Source: JBBDRJ01 sp963766295 (GTDB lineage: Bacteria > Actinomycetota > JAICYB01). Taken from it: DNA of 64,000 nt. Position numbers and translations under genes: made by a program. The stretch is from contig CAVXYW010000001.1 of assembly GCA_963766295.1 (NCBI GenBank), positions 496,001 to 560,000 on the forward strand. Reading direction: 5' to 3'. Below, piece by piece: positions 32,138-41,058 of this stretch. Under the pieces are notes generated by a model that was not told where the DNA came from, ran no database searches, and saw only the letters and a program-made list of their open reading frames with translations. Each line of letters opens with the position of its first letter. The stretch's first letter is position 1.

Positions 32138-33429
32138 CCGAGCCGCTGGTTATCCCTCGTCCAAAACGCGGAGCCGAAGGCCAATGGGGCCTCGGCTACC
32201 GCGAACCCTTGAACGCTGCCGAACAGATGAAGCGGGACGACAACCCGCTGAACGTGAAGGAACGGATCTTCGAGTACGCCGAGCAGTGGCGGCGCGGCGA
32301 GATCACGAGCATCGACAACATCTTCGTCGCCGACCTGCGCTCGCGATTCCGTTGGTACGGCCTGTACACGCAGCGTCCCGAATCCGACGGCTACTTCATG
32401 TGGCGCATCCGCATCCCCGGTGGCGTCTTGTCCTCGGAGCAGACGCGGACGATCGGCAATATCTCCAAGGAGTTCGGTCGAGACGTCGCCGACATCACCG
32501 ACCGCCAGAACATCCAGCTGCATTGGATAAAGCTGACCGACGTTCCGGAGATCTGGGAAAGGCTCGAAGCCGTCGGCTTGCAGACGACCGAAGCGTGCGG
32601 CGATACACCGCGCAACATCCTCGGTTGCCCGCTGGCCGGCATCGACGCGGACGAGATCATCGACGCGACCGACCTCCTGCTCGCGATGAACGAACGTATC
32701 GTCGGCGATCCAGAGTTCTCGAACCTTCCGCGCAAGTACAAGCCGTCGATCACCGGCTGCCGCCACCAGTGCGCAGTACACGAAGCAAACGACGTCTCGT
32801 TCGTCGGGAACGTTCTCGACGACGGATCCGTCGGGTTCGATCTGTGGGTCGGCGGCGGACTTTCGTCCACGCCGCACTTCGCGCAGCGGCTCGGAGTCTT
32901 CGTCAAGCCCGAGCAGGTCGTCGAGACCTTCATCGGCGTTACGTCGATCTTCCGCGACTACGGCTACCGCCGCTCCCGGAACAAGGCGCGCCTGAAGTTC
33001 CTCATGGCTGAGTGGGGGCCGGAGCTCTTCCGGCGGGTGCTCGAGGAGAAATACCTCGGCTACAAGCTCGCCGACGGACCGGCCGCCAAGCCGTCTTCCG
33101 ATGTCCACCGCGACCACACCGGTGTCGGACGCCAGAAGGACGGTCAGAACTATCTCGGTTTCGCGCTGCGCAACGGGCGCATCACGGGAACCGAGCTCAA
33201 CACCCTCGCCGATCTTGCCGACGCTGAAGGCCAAGGCCGCCTGCGCGCCTCACCACAGCAGAAGATGGTATTGCTCGACATCCCGGACGAGCGCCTATCC
33301 GCAACGATGGACAAGCTCGAAGATCTCGGTTTCCCGGTGTTCGCTTCGGCTTTCCGCAACGGGATGATGGCGTGCACCGGGCATCGAGTTCTGCAAGCTC
33401 TCGATCGTCGAAACCAAGGGCCGCGCTGA
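32134..33429 (+). CDS. sir: Ferredoxin-type sulfite (or nitrite) reductase, N-terminal part before a frameshift
   Basis: The frame from ATG 32134 encodes a NirA/Sir-type reductase: MWRIRIPGGVLSSEQ, ITDRQNIQLHWI, ACGDTPRNILGCPLAG, YKPSITGCRHQCAVHEANDVSFVG and the second half-repeat GFALRNGRITG. At 33379-33381 an extra G shifts the frame inside the first [4Fe-4S]/sirohaem motif, where MACTG should continue IEFC, and translation ends in unrelated sequence at 33429. Removing one G gives a continuous 596-residue protein to 33925. The operon context (Rrf2, cysH, sat-cysC) favours sulfite over nitrite. Confidence 0.85.
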   Translation: MTEPLVIPRPKRGAEGQWGLGYREPLNAAEQMKRDDNPLNVKERIFEYAEQWRRGEITSIDNIFVADLRSRFRWYGLYTQRPESDGYFMWRIRIPGGVLSSEQTRTIGNISKEFGRDVADITDRQNIQLHWIKLTDVPEIWERLEAVGLQTTEACGDTPRNILGCPLAGIDADEIIDATDLLLAMNERIVGDPEFSNLPRKYKPSITGCRHQCAVHEANDVSFVGNVLDDGSVGFDLWVGGGLSSTPHFAQRLGVFVKPEQVVETFIGVTSIFRDYGYRRSRNKARLKFLMAEWGPELFRRVLEEKYLGYKLADGPAAKPSSDVHRDHTGVGRQKDGQNYLGFALRNGRITGTELNTLADLADAEGQGRLRASPQQKMVLLDIPDERLSATMDKLEDLGFPVFASAFRNGMMACTGHRVLQALDRRNQGPR

Positions 33430-33925
33430 GTGGCTTTACGGCGAGCTCGAGAAGCGCCTTCCCGACTTCGACGAGCCGATCCGTATCAACGTCAACGGCT
33501 GCCCGAACTCGTGCGCGCGCTACCAGCTCGCCGACATCGGGTTCATGGGCGTGCTCGTCACAGAGAAGGTCAACGGGAACGGCGAGGTGGAGAAGCTCGA
33601 GGGCTTCAACGTCCACCTCGGCGGTCACTTGGGCGAGCCGCGCGCCTTCGGACAGAAGGTTCGGGGCTTACGTCTTCGTGCAGACGAGCTCTCCTCGTTC
33701 GCGGAACGTGTGATCCGTCTGTACACATCGCAACGCAACGGGCATCGAAGTTTCGGCGAGTGGGTTACATCACTCGATCCGAAGAAGGTCAACCAGGTAG
33801 CGCAGGAAGCAGCAAAAGGACTAGAGCGAGTCGGGCCGAAGCCCGTCGCAGAGGAGGACATCCGTCCCGATGACAATCGAGATGAGGAACGTGAGCGCTT
33901 TGCGCAACGAATCGCTACCAGCTGA
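33382..33925 (+). CDS. sir: Ferredoxin-type sulfite reductase, C-terminal part after the frameshift
   Basis: In the shifted frame the coding sequence continues as IEFCKLSIVETKGRAEW ... INVNGCPNSCARYQLADIGFMG, which supplies the second cysteine of CxxxxxC and the CxxxC pair that hold the 4Fe-4S cluster and sirohaem. The first ATG in this frame is 33545, which lies after those cysteines, so the fragment could not work alone. A charged C-terminal extension of about 60 residues follows the usual family end. Sequencing error and genuine gene decay cannot be told apart here. Confidence 0.8.
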
Positions 33926-34005
33926 AGCAGCGCGAAGCGCTGCTTCGAGGGCAGCTAGCGAGATGAGCGAAGATCATCTCGCGCAGCTACCAGCTGAAGC
34001 AGCGC
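33914..34005. repeat. Direct repeat plus nested hairpins at the sir-cysH junction
   Basis: A 20-bp direct repeat (GCTACCAGCTGAAGCAGCGC) occurs at 33914-33933 and 33986-34005. Between them are a perfect 10-bp hairpin with a GAA loop (33924-33946) and a 9-bp stem GCGAGATGA/TCATCTCGC (33958-33966 / 33974-33982). The second stem holds the cysH ATG at 33963 in its 5' arm. It looks like a REP-type or translational-control element. Confidence 0.75.
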
Positions 34006-34787
34006 TGCTCCCGCTCGCTGAGTATCACCCCGATCCGGGTGATCTCCACGAGCTGAGCACTCGTTTCCGTAACGCGCACCCCGAGGAGATCCTCGCGTGG
34101 GCGTTCGAGTACATCCCGAACCTTGCCATCGGGACGAGCTTCCAATTGGGAGGCCTGATCAACATCCACATCGCGCGGGCGGTGGTGGATCCCGTTCGCG
34201 TCCTCTTCCTCGAGACCGGCTTCCACTTCCCGGAAACCCTCGAGTTCCGCGACAAGTTGGTGAGCGACTGGAAGCTAGATCTCCTACAGACGACGCCGAC
34301 GCTCGGACCCGAGCGTCAGGCCAAAGAGATCCATCCCGAGCTGTACAAGGTCGATCCCGATCAATGCTGCCAGCTGAACAAGGTGCTCCCGATGGAGGCC
34401 GCACTCGAGGAGCTCGGTGGCTGGGTCACCGGTGTCCGTCGCGATCAGTCGCCTTCCCGCGGCAACACCGAGATCTTCGAGATCCAGGAGCTCACTTCGG
34501 GACGCAAGATCTGGAAAGTGAACGCGCAGGCGTTCTGGACGCGTGCACAGGTCGAGGAGTACTCGAACCGGCACGAGCTTCCGCGGCACCCGCTTTACGA
34601 CAAGGGTTATCTGTCGATCGGTTGCGCTCCGTGCACGAAGCCCGTGGCAAACGGCGAGGACGAACGTTCCGGTCGTTGGGACGGCTTCGACAAGGCCGAG
34701 TGCGGCATCCACGGCATGGGCAACAACGGCAACGGTTACACGAACGGTAGTGAGCCCGCGGCCGTCGAACTGCGTCGCAAGAGTTAG
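33963..34787 (+). CDS. cysH: Adenylylsulfate (APS) reductase, CysH family
   Basis: 274 residues from ATG 33963. A PP-loop type fold with IGTSFQLGGL, VLFLETGFHFPETLEF, and the Cys-Cys (DQCCQLNKV) and CxxC (IGCAPCTKPV) pairs that bind a [4Fe-4S] cluster, which marks an APS rather than PAPS reductase. The catalytic Cys is in KAECGIHG near the C terminus. Reduces APS to sulfite with thioredoxin. The longer start at 33870 would overlap the end of sir and translate the repeat hairpins, so 33963 is preferred, though not certain. The tail NNGNGYTNGSEP is low-complexity. Confidence 0.92.
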   Translation: MSEDHLAQLPAEAALLPLAEYHPDPGDLHELSTRFRNAHPEEILAWAFEYIPNLAIGTSFQLGGLINIHIARAVVDPVRVLFLETGFHFPETLEFRDKLVSDWKLDLLQTTPTLGPERQAKEIHPELYKVDPDQCCQLNKVLPMEAALEELGGWVTGVRRDQSPSRGNTEIFEIQELTSGRKIWKVNAQAFWTRAQVEEYSNRHELPRHPLYDKGYLSIGCAPCTKPVANGEDERSGRWDGFDKAECGIHGMGNNGNGYTNGSEPAAVELRRKS

Positions 34788-34806
34788 TCGCCTAGACTCC
34801 ACCTTC

Positions 34807-36528
34807 GTGTCCGACCATCTCATCGCCCCGCATGGTGGCGTCCTCAAAGAGCTGATCGCCGACGTCGACCGTCGCGGCGAGCTGCGCAAGGCGTCACGCG
34901 ACTGGTCCTCCTGGGACCTAACCGAGCGTCAGATCTGTGATCTCGAGCTGCTGATGTCGGGAGGGTTCTCGCCACTCGACGGGTTCCTCGGGCAAGGCGA
35001 TTACGAGTCGGTTCGCGACAAGATGCGCTTGGCGGACGGAACCCTCTGGCCGATGCCGGTGGTGCTGGACGTGACCGAGGAGTTCGCGTCCGCACTTGGT
35101 TCGGGCGCGTCGGTGGCATTGCGCGATCCGGAAGGCTCGATGCTGGCGGCGCTTCACGTCGAAGAGATCTGGAAGCCGGACCTCATCGCCGAGGCCGCGG
35201 CCGTTTACGGCACGACCTCGACCGAACACCCCGGCGTTGCACACGTTCTGCAGCGAACCAATCCCGTCTACATCTCCGGCCGACTCGAGGGTGTGGAGGC
35301 TCCAACCCACTACGACTACCGGGAGCTCCGACAGACGCCGGCCGAAATGAGGGCCGAGTTCACGCGGCTTGCTTGGCGGAAGGTCGTCGCTTTCCAGACA
35401 CGAAACCCGATGCACCGCGCTCACTTCGAGCTCACCGTTCGTGCAGCTAAGGATTCGGGAGCCAATTTGCTCGTGCACCCGGTGGTCGGGATGACCAAAC
35501 CAGGCGATGTCGACCACTACACGCGAGTGCGCTGCTACGAAGCGCTGAGCCGGCACTATCCGAAGGGAACAGCGACGCTCTCTCTGTTGCCGCTGGCTAT
35601 GAGGATGGGTGGTCCGCGCGAGGCCGTATGGCACGCAATCATCCGCAAGAACCACGGCTGCACGCACTTTATCGTCGGACGCGACCACGCCGGTCCGGGT
35701 TCGGACTCGACCGGTAAGGAGTTCTACGGCCCATACGACGCGCAGGAGTTGCTGCGCACACACGAAGAAGAGCTCGGCGTGCAGATGGTGCCGTTCCAGA
35801 TGATGGTCTACGTCGAAGATAAGGACACCTACTTCCCGGTCGACCAGGTTCCGGAAGGAACGCGCACCCTCAATATCTCGGGAACCGAGCTGCGACAGAG
35901 ATTGGCGGAAGGGCGTGAGATCCCGTCCTGGTTCACCTTCCCCGAGGTGGCGACGGAATTGCGCAGGTCGTATCCGCCGCGAGCACAGCAGGGCTTCACC
36001 GTTTTTTTCACCGGACTTTCGGGGTCGGGGAAGTCGACGATCGCCAACGCGTTGCTGGTGAAGATGCTCGAGATGGGCGGACGCCCGGTCACGCTGCTCG
36101 ACGGCGACCTGGTGCGCAAGCACCTCTCGTCGGAACTTGGATTCTCCAAAGAGCATCGCGACATCAACATCCGCCGGATCGGGTGGGTCGCCTCACAGAT
36201 CACGAAGAACGGCGGTATCGCCCTTTGCGCACCGATCGCTCCATACGACGCCACTCGCAAAGACGTCCGTTCGGGGATCGAGCTGAGTGGTGGGTTCGTT
36301 CTCGTGCACGTCGCGACCTCGCTCGAGCTGTGCGAGGAACGCGACCGTAAGGGTCTTTACGCGAAGGCGCGGGCCGGTGTGCTCAAGGAATTCACCGGGA
36401 TCTCAGATCCCTACGAGACCCCCGAGGATGCCGAGATTGTCATCGACACCGCCGACATTTCGCCTGAAGAAGCCGCGCAGGAGATCATCCTCTACCTCGA
36501 GCGCGAAGGATTTATCGGCGGACAGTAG
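34807..36528 (+). CDS. sat-cysC: Bifunctional ATP sulfurylase / APS kinase
   Basis: A 573-residue fusion. Residues 1 to about 385 are ATP sulfurylase (LIAPHGG start, VAFQTRNPMHRAHFEL with the HxxH-type nucleotide site, MRMGGPREAVWHAIIRKNHGCTHFIVGRDHAGPG); residues about 395-573 are APS kinase (FFTGLSGSGKSTIANAL Walker A, LLDGDLVRKHL, ALCAPIAPYDATR, GLYAKARAG). GTG 34807 begins homology; the open frame extends to 34543 inside cysH, which is shadow. It makes APS for CysH and PAPS for sulfotransferases such as that at 57.3 kb. Confidence 0.94.
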   Translation: MSDHLIAPHGGVLKELIADVDRRGELRKASRDWSSWDLTERQICDLELLMSGGFSPLDGFLGQGDYESVRDKMRLADGTLWPMPVVLDVTEEFASALGSGASVALRDPEGSMLAALHVEEIWKPDLIAEAAAVYGTTSTEHPGVAHVLQRTNPVYISGRLEGVEAPTHYDYRELRQTPAEMRAEFTRLAWRKVVAFQTRNPMHRAHFELTVRAAKDSGANLLVHPVVGMTKPGDVDHYTRVRCYEALSRHYPKGTATLSLLPLAMRMGGPREAVWHAIIRKNHGCTHFIVGRDHAGPGSDSTGKEFYGPYDAQELLRTHEEELGVQMVPFQMMVYVEDKDTYFPVDQVPEGTRTLNISGTELRQRLAEGREIPSWFTFPEVATELRRSYPPRAQQGFTVFFTGLSGSGKSTIANALLVKMLEMGGRPVTLLDGDLVRKHLSSELGFSKEHRDINIRRIGWVASQITKNGGIALCAPIAPYDATRKDVRSGIELSGGFVLVHVATSLELCEERDRKGLYAKARAGVLKEFTGISDPYETPEDAEIVIDTADISPEEAAQEIILYLEREGFIGGQ

Positions 36529-37563
36529 TCAGCGCGGCAGTAGCAGGTGACTGTCGCCGAACTCGTGCCACTTGTATCCACCGAGTACGGCTTCCTTGTA
36601 TCCCTCGCGAACCAGATCCTTCCCGGCCACGGCGTAAAGCATCGCCAGGTGACTCGCCAACGGATCATGGAGTCCGGTCAGCATCCCGTCCACCGCGAAG
36701 GTTCCACGTTCCGGTGATACGAGCAGCCGGGTGAATCCGGCGCGCGGAACAACTTTCTCTTCTTCGGACGACCACGACGACTCGAGTGCTCGCACGACCG
36801 TCGTGCCAATCGCAACGACTCGCCGCCCTCGATCGCGCGCGTTGTTGACCTCTTCGGCCGCTTGGGCTGAAACGCGAAACGGTTCGGGCGGAAGCGTGTG
36901 CTCCTCGACCTCTTCGGTTTCGATCTCGAGCGACGAAACGCCCGTGTGCAGTCGGATCGTTGCGAGACAGATCCCCTTGTCGACCAGCTCGCCCACGATC
37001 TGCTTCGTGAAAGGACGGCCCGCATTCGGCATCTCTGCGGATCCAGGCGCCCGAGCGAAAAGCGTTTGGTACGCGGTGAGCGGCTGCGGCTTCTCCACAT
37101 ACGCGTAGCGGATCGGCTCTCCACACTTCGCCATCGCGTGCGGGAGATCGCCTTCTACGAACCAGAGTCTCTCCGCGCCCGGATAGGGCGAGATCAGACG
37201 AATCTCTTGATCGCACGCGCTTATGTGGTCCCCGGGTTGCAACGGAAGCGGACCTGGACGGTCCGTCGCCCACCGAGGTTCGGTGAGCCAGAGTTTCGGT
37301 CCGAACCTGGTCGAGACATTCAGGCGAAATCGTCCGACGTCTCCGTGCGCCGACAGGCTCGCGGGAAGTGTTGCGCTGTCGTTGACGACGATCAGGTCGC
37401 CAGGATCGAGGAACTTCGGGATGTCACGGAAGTTCGCGTGGGTGTGACCGGCCGGTGTACTTACCAGCAACTGAACGTCGTCGCGACGTTTGCCTCGTGC
37501 CTCGGGGGGCTCGGTCGCCTCCAGACCGTCCGGGCGCTCGAATCGGAGTTCGGCAGTCTTCAT
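36529..37563 (-). CDS. queA: QueA-like S-adenosylmethionine:tRNA ribosyltransferase-isomerase
   Basis: 344 residues with QueA features: LLVSTPAGHTHANFRDIPKFLDPGDLIVVNDSATLPA, LPPEPFRVSAQAAEEVNNARDRGRRVVAIGTTVVRALES and the end YKEAVLGGYKWHEFGDSHLLL. QueA transfers the ribosyl of SAM to 7-aminomethyl-7-deazaguanine in tRNA. The protein is shorter and more divergent than E. coli QueA, and no tgt or queuosine genes are adjacent, so an alternative substrate is possible. ATG 37563 overlaps the SDR stop (ATGA). Confidence 0.85.
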   Translation of the reverse strand: MKTAELRFERPDGLEATEPPEARGKRRDDVQLLVSTPAGHTHANFRDIPKFLDPGDLIVVNDSATLPASLSAHGDVGRFRLNVSTRFGPKLWLTEPRWATDRPGPLPLQPGDHISACDQEIRLISPYPGAERLWFVEGDLPHAMAKCGEPIRYAYVEKPQPLTAYQTLFARAPGSAEMPNAGRPFTKQIVGELVDKGICLATIRLHTGVSSLEIETEEVEEHTLPPEPFRVSAQAAEEVNNARDRGRRVVAIGTTVVRALESSWSSEEEKVVPRAGFTRLLVSPERGTFAVDGMLTGLHDPLASHLAMLYAVAGKDLVREGYKEAVLGGYKWHEFGDSHLLLPR

Positions 37564-38279
37564 GACGCCAGCTCCCATCTCTCTCCTTGAGCCTGGAATC
37601 GTTGTCCGCTGACGGTTTGTGGATCCGCGGCGAACAGCCAAGCCCAGAACGGAGTCGTGATGTCGGGCATCGGGCGATCCGAGATGTCTTCGCCCGGAAA
37701 CGCAGCTTGGTGCATTTCCGTGCGAATGTCGCCTGGATCAACAACAACAACACCGATGCCGGCATCCTTGAGCTCCGCGGCCAGCGTCCGTGACGCGAGC
37801 TCCAATGCAGCCTTGCTAGCGCCGTATCCGCCCCAGTTCTCGTAAGCACCGACGGCAGCGTCAGATGTGATGTTCACGACCAGGCCTCGACGAGCGCTGA
37901 GGAGCGGCAACGCCTCCTGCACCAAAGCGATAGGCGCGATCACGTTGATGCGCATGACCGTCTCGAGGTCTTCCAGCGGGTACTCGACCAGGGTCGGCAT
38001 GGGGGAAGGCCCCAGATCGGATGCGTTGTTCACCAGGATGTCGAGTCCGCCGAGCTCACGAGCGGCCTCGACGAGACGCGCGCGATGCGTCGGTGCGGAG
38101 ACGTCGCCGGGAACGGCCCGAATGCGAACGGCGTTGCGCGAAAGCCGGCGGGCGATCGATGTGAGATCGTCTGCGCCCCGAGCGGTGATAACCAAGTCAT
38201 AGCCGCTGCGTGAGAGGTAGGTCGCGATGACCTGTCCGAGGCCCTTGCTCGCTCCAGTTACAAGTGCAGTCTTGTTCAC
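37560..38279 (-). CDS. Short-chain dehydrogenase/reductase
   Basis: 239 residues, classical SDR: TGASKGLGQ cofactor loop at about 9-17, VNNAS at about 86-90, the catalytic Ser in NITSDAAVG, and YGASK supplying Tyr and Lys. GTG 38279 has an AAGGAG ribosome binding site 8 nt upstream. Substrate unknown; co-transcribed with queA. Confidence 0.88.
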   Translation of the reverse strand: MNKTALVTGASKGLGQVIATYLSRSGYDLVITARGADDLTSIARRLSRNAVRIRAVPGDVSAPTHRARLVEAARELGGLDILVNNASDLGPSPMPTLVEYPLEDLETVMRINVIAPIALVQEALPLLSARRGLVVNITSDAAVGAYENWGGYGASKAALELASRTLAAELKDAGIGVVVVDPGDIRTEMHQAAFPGEDISDRPMPDITTPFWAWLFAADPQTVSGQRFQAQGERWELAS

Positions 38280-38353
38280 GTCCACGTCTCCTTTTTCCCC
38301 AACGTTAGGAGTGAGGACGCGGAAGCACATCAGGCGGAGGAAGGCGTACGGAT

Positions 38354-38371
38354 CTAGGTCCTTGGACCTAG
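38354..38371. promoter_or_regulatory. 18-bp palindrome upstream of the SDR gene
   Basis: CTAGGTCC-TT-GGACCTAG is a perfect inverted repeat in the 118-bp gap between the SDR start and the end of the response regulator gene. Its position in the SDR-queA promoter region and its symmetry suggest an operator, possibly for the adjacent NarL-type regulator; that link is inference. Confidence 0.5.
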
Positions 38372-38397
38372 TTGGCCCGGGGTGCGGGGTGTCCCAG

Positions 38398-39045
38398 CTA
38401 GGACGGGTTGGCGAGCCCGTGTTGAACCGCGTACAAGGCAGCCTGCGTGCGGTCGGCGACGCCGAGCTTGGACAACACGTTGGACACATGCGTCTTGATG
38501 GTCTTCTCGGCCACCGTGAGTTCGGACGCGATCTGACGATTCGACATCCCCTGCGCGATCAGTCGCAACACCTCTAGCTCACGCCTCGTCAGGTCGGTTC
38601 TGTGAGCCCGTGGTGTAGCCGCCGCGACGTCGGCCATCAGTCGCGCAGCGATGTTCGGGTGAAGGATCGACTCTCCCCTATGCACCTTCCGTATGGCCTC
38701 TGCGAGCTCGGCCGGTTCGGCCTCCTTGAGCAGATACCCGGCGGCGCCGGCCCGGATGGCGGGGAAGACCTTGTCGTCGGTGGCGAAGGAAGTAAGCGCG
38801 ATGACTTTGGTGGAGGTCTGCGACTCAACGATCCTTTGTGTCGCCTCGATCCCGTCGACTCCTGGCATCGACAGATCCATCAGGACGACGTCCGGTGAGT
38901 GTTCTGCGACCAGGTCGACGGCTTCCGCTCCGTCCGAAGCGTCGGCGACCACCTCGATGCCTTCGACCGTTCCAAGGAATGTCCGCAAGCCCTCACGAAC
39001 GACGGGATGGTCGTCCACGATCAGTACGCGTATCGACTCAGGCAT
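38398..39045 (-). CDS. NarL/FixJ-family two-component response regulator
   Basis: 215 residues: receiver domain (IVDDHP acidic pocket, phospho-acceptor D57 in VLMDLSMPG, IALTSF, LLKEA with the conserved Lys) and a C-terminal LuxR-type HTH (LTRRELEVLRLIAQGMSNRQIASELTVAEKTIKTHVSNVLSKLG). Starts within the 3' end of the sensor kinase gene (8-bp overlap), so the two form one system. Confidence 0.93.
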   Translation of the reverse strand: MPESIRVLIVDDHPVVREGLRTFLGTVEGIEVVADASDGAEAVDLVAEHSPDVVLMDLSMPGVDGIEATQRIVESQTSTKVIALTSFATDDKVFPAIRAGAAGYLLKEAEPAELAEAIRKVHRGESILHPNIAARLMADVAAATPRAHRTDLTRRELEVLRLIAQGMSNRQIASELTVAEKTIKTHVSNVLSKLGVADRTQAALYAVQHGLANPS

Positions 39046-40195
39046 CTAGCTCCACGGTAACGGTGGTTCCGTGTCCGGGAGTCGACGACAGGTCGAACCG
39101 AGCACCTAGCTCGCTTGCACGCTCCTCCATCGATGTGAGGCCGAGATGGCGGGCTCGAACCAACGCAGAGTCGGGATCGAAGCCGACACCGTCGTCGCGA
39201 ACCCGAAGTCGAACCGGGTGGTTTTCGAGGTCAACGTCCACGTCGATGCGAGAAGCTTGAGCGTGCTTCAGCGCGTTGGTCAGCGCTTCCTGCGCGATGC
39301 GGAACAGCTCCAATTCCATACGGTCGTCGAGCCGCTTCTCCGAGGTGACGGAGACGACGATGTCCTGCCCGAAGACCCTGGACAAGACCTCGGTGTGCTT
39401 CACCAGCGTTGGCACCAGACCGTCTGCAGCTAGATCGGCCGGGCGCAGCTCGAAGACGATCGAGCGCACTTCGTTCAGCGCGCTGCGAGCGAGCTCGCTC
39501 ATCCGGCGGATCTCGTCTGCCGCTCCTTGCGAACCATCCTCGGTGAGCTTCAATGCCGCTTCGGACATCAAGGACAAGCTGAACAAGGTTTGCGCTACTG
39601 AATCGTGGAGATCGCGCGCCAAACGGTTGCGCTCTTCGACAACGGTCAGCTCCCTGCTCCGCTCGAAGAGCGTTGCGTTCTCGATCGCGACCGCGGCATG
39701 GGCGGCGAAGAGCTCGATCAGCTTTTGATCGTCCTCCGAGAATTCGTCCGCGTCTTCCTTGTCGGTGAGATAGAAGGCGCCCAGGGTCGAGCCTTTGGCG
39801 ACGATCGGTACGCCGAGGAACGATGTCATCACCGGATGCTCGCGCGGCCACCATTCGAACCGGGGATCGTCGCGGATGTCGTCGGTTCTGTATGACGCGG
39901 TGTCCTTGAGCATCGCGCCGAGTAGTCCGTGCGTTCGCGGAAGGGGGCCGATCTCGGTGATGAGCTCATCGGACATGCCGGAGGTGAGGAAGCGATCGAA
40001 TCCTCCGCGTCCGTCCGGGATGCCGAGGGCTGCGTAGCGGGCTCCGACGAGCTCGCGTGCCGAGTGCACGAGCTTCAGGAGTACGGGCTCGAGCTCGGTC
40101 TCGGATGCGATCTGTAGGACAGCTTCAGAAAGAGCGTTCGATCGGAAGCGGTCGTCGCGTGCGTCCACTTGGTCAGCGTAGCCTTGTGAACTCAT
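39038..40195 (-). CDS. GAF-domain sensor histidine kinase (HisKA_3 type)
   Basis: 385 residues. A GAF domain (about 25-170; LVGARYAALGIPDGRGG ... FLGVPIVAKGSTLGAFYLTDK), a HisKA_3 dimerisation helix with the phospho-His in ERNRLARDLHDSVAQTLFSLSL, and an HATPase domain (EALTNALKHAQASRIDV, VRDDGVGFDPD, GARFDLSSTPGHGTTV). No membrane segment, so it senses a cytoplasmic signal such as a gas, redox or small ligand, as in DevS-like kinases. ATG 40195 overlaps the divergent dioxygenase ATG; GTG 40168 is an alternative start. Confidence 0.9.
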   Translation of the reverse strand: MSSQGYADQVDARDDRFRSNALSEAVLQIASETELEPVLLKLVHSARELVGARYAALGIPDGRGGFDRFLTSGMSDELITEIGPLPRTHGLLGAMLKDTASYRTDDIRDDPRFEWWPREHPVMTSFLGVPIVAKGSTLGAFYLTDKEDADEFSEDDQKLIELFAAHAAVAIENATLFERSRELTVVEERNRLARDLHDSVAQTLFSLSLMSEAALKLTEDGSQGAADEIRRMSELARSALNEVRSIVFELRPADLAADGLVPTLVKHTEVLSRVFGQDIVVSVTSEKRLDDRMELELFRIAQEALTNALKHAQASRIDVDVDLENHPVRLRVRDDGVGFDPDSALVRARHLGLTSMEERASELGARFDLSSTPGHGTTVTVELDA

Positions 40196-40988
40196 GAGTG
40201 AGCCGACTGTCGATTCCATCACCGAGTCTCTGGAGCGCGATGGTTTCGCGATCCTCGAAAGCTATTTGAGTGCCGAGGACGTGCAAGACAAACGTGCCGA
40301 TCTCGAACGCGTGTTGGCTTCGAATCCCACGGGACGAAACGACTTCGAAGGCTTCTCGACCCAACGCATCTACGCGATCTTCGCGAAGACTCGAACGTTC
40401 GACGCACAGGCGACCGATCCGCTGATCCTCGGCGTGCTCGAGAACATCCTAGGTCCGGGCTTCCAGCTCAGTGCTCCGGTTGGTATCTCGATAGGTCCGG
40501 GGGAGAAGGCTCAGCCGATCCACACCGACGACGGCGTCTATCCGATCCCGCGTCCACACAAGCATCTGGTGGTGAACACGATGTGGGCCCTGGATGATTT
40601 CACCGAGGAGAACGGAGCGACAGTAGTCGTTCCCGGGAGCCACAAGTGGGTGGACGAGCGTCCGAACAAGGACACCAAGGTAATGCGCGCCGTGATGCCG
40701 GCCGGTTCTGTGCTGATGTTCGTCGGAAGCATCTTCCACGGTGGTGGCGCCAACAAGACCGACAAGTCGCGGCTCGGTGTGATACTCGAGTACTGCGCGG
40801 CTTGGGTTCGTCCGCAGGAGAACCACATCCTGGGGGTGCCGAAGGAGATCGTTAAGCAGCTCGATCCGAAGTTGCAGGAGTTGCTCGGTTACTCGGTGCA
40901 CGGGTTGCTCGGCAACGTCGACGGGCGCAACCCCAAGAAGTATCTGGACGACAACCGTCCGATCCGCGACGGGGTCCTCGATCTGTAG
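40194..40988 (+). CDS. Phytanoyl-CoA dioxygenase (PhyH) family Fe(II)/2-oxoglutarate oxygenase
   Basis: 264 residues of a double-stranded beta-helix oxygenase. The iron triad is H110 and D112 (IHTDDG) with distal H182 (SIFHGGG); R193 (KTDKSRLGV) is placed to bind 2-oxoglutarate. VVPGSHKW is also typical. Substrate cannot be named. Divergent from the sensor kinase gene; the two start codons overlap on opposite strands. Confidence 0.88.
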   Translation: MSEPTVDSITESLERDGFAILESYLSAEDVQDKRADLERVLASNPTGRNDFEGFSTQRIYAIFAKTRTFDAQATDPLILGVLENILGPGFQLSAPVGISIGPGEKAQPIHTDDGVYPIPRPHKHLVVNTMWALDDFTEENGATVVVPGSHKWVDERPNKDTKVMRAVMPAGSVLMFVGSIFHGGGANKTDKSRLGVILEYCAAWVRPQENHILGVPKEIVKQLDPKLQELLGYSVHGLLGNVDGRNPKKYLDDNRPIRDGVLDL

Positions 40989-41058
40989 CCGTCGGTAAGT
41001 TCCGCTACATTCAGCTTCTTCCCCGTTCCTTCCCCTTTGTCGCCGTGGAAGGAGCACA

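Noticed and set aside
34543..34806. N-terminal extension of the Sat-CysC frame
   Set aside because: Arg/Thr/Ser-rich, inside cysH in another frame; Sat homology begins at the GTG at 34807.
34918..36156. 412-codon minus-strand ORF
   Set aside because: Antisense to the sat-cysC fusion.
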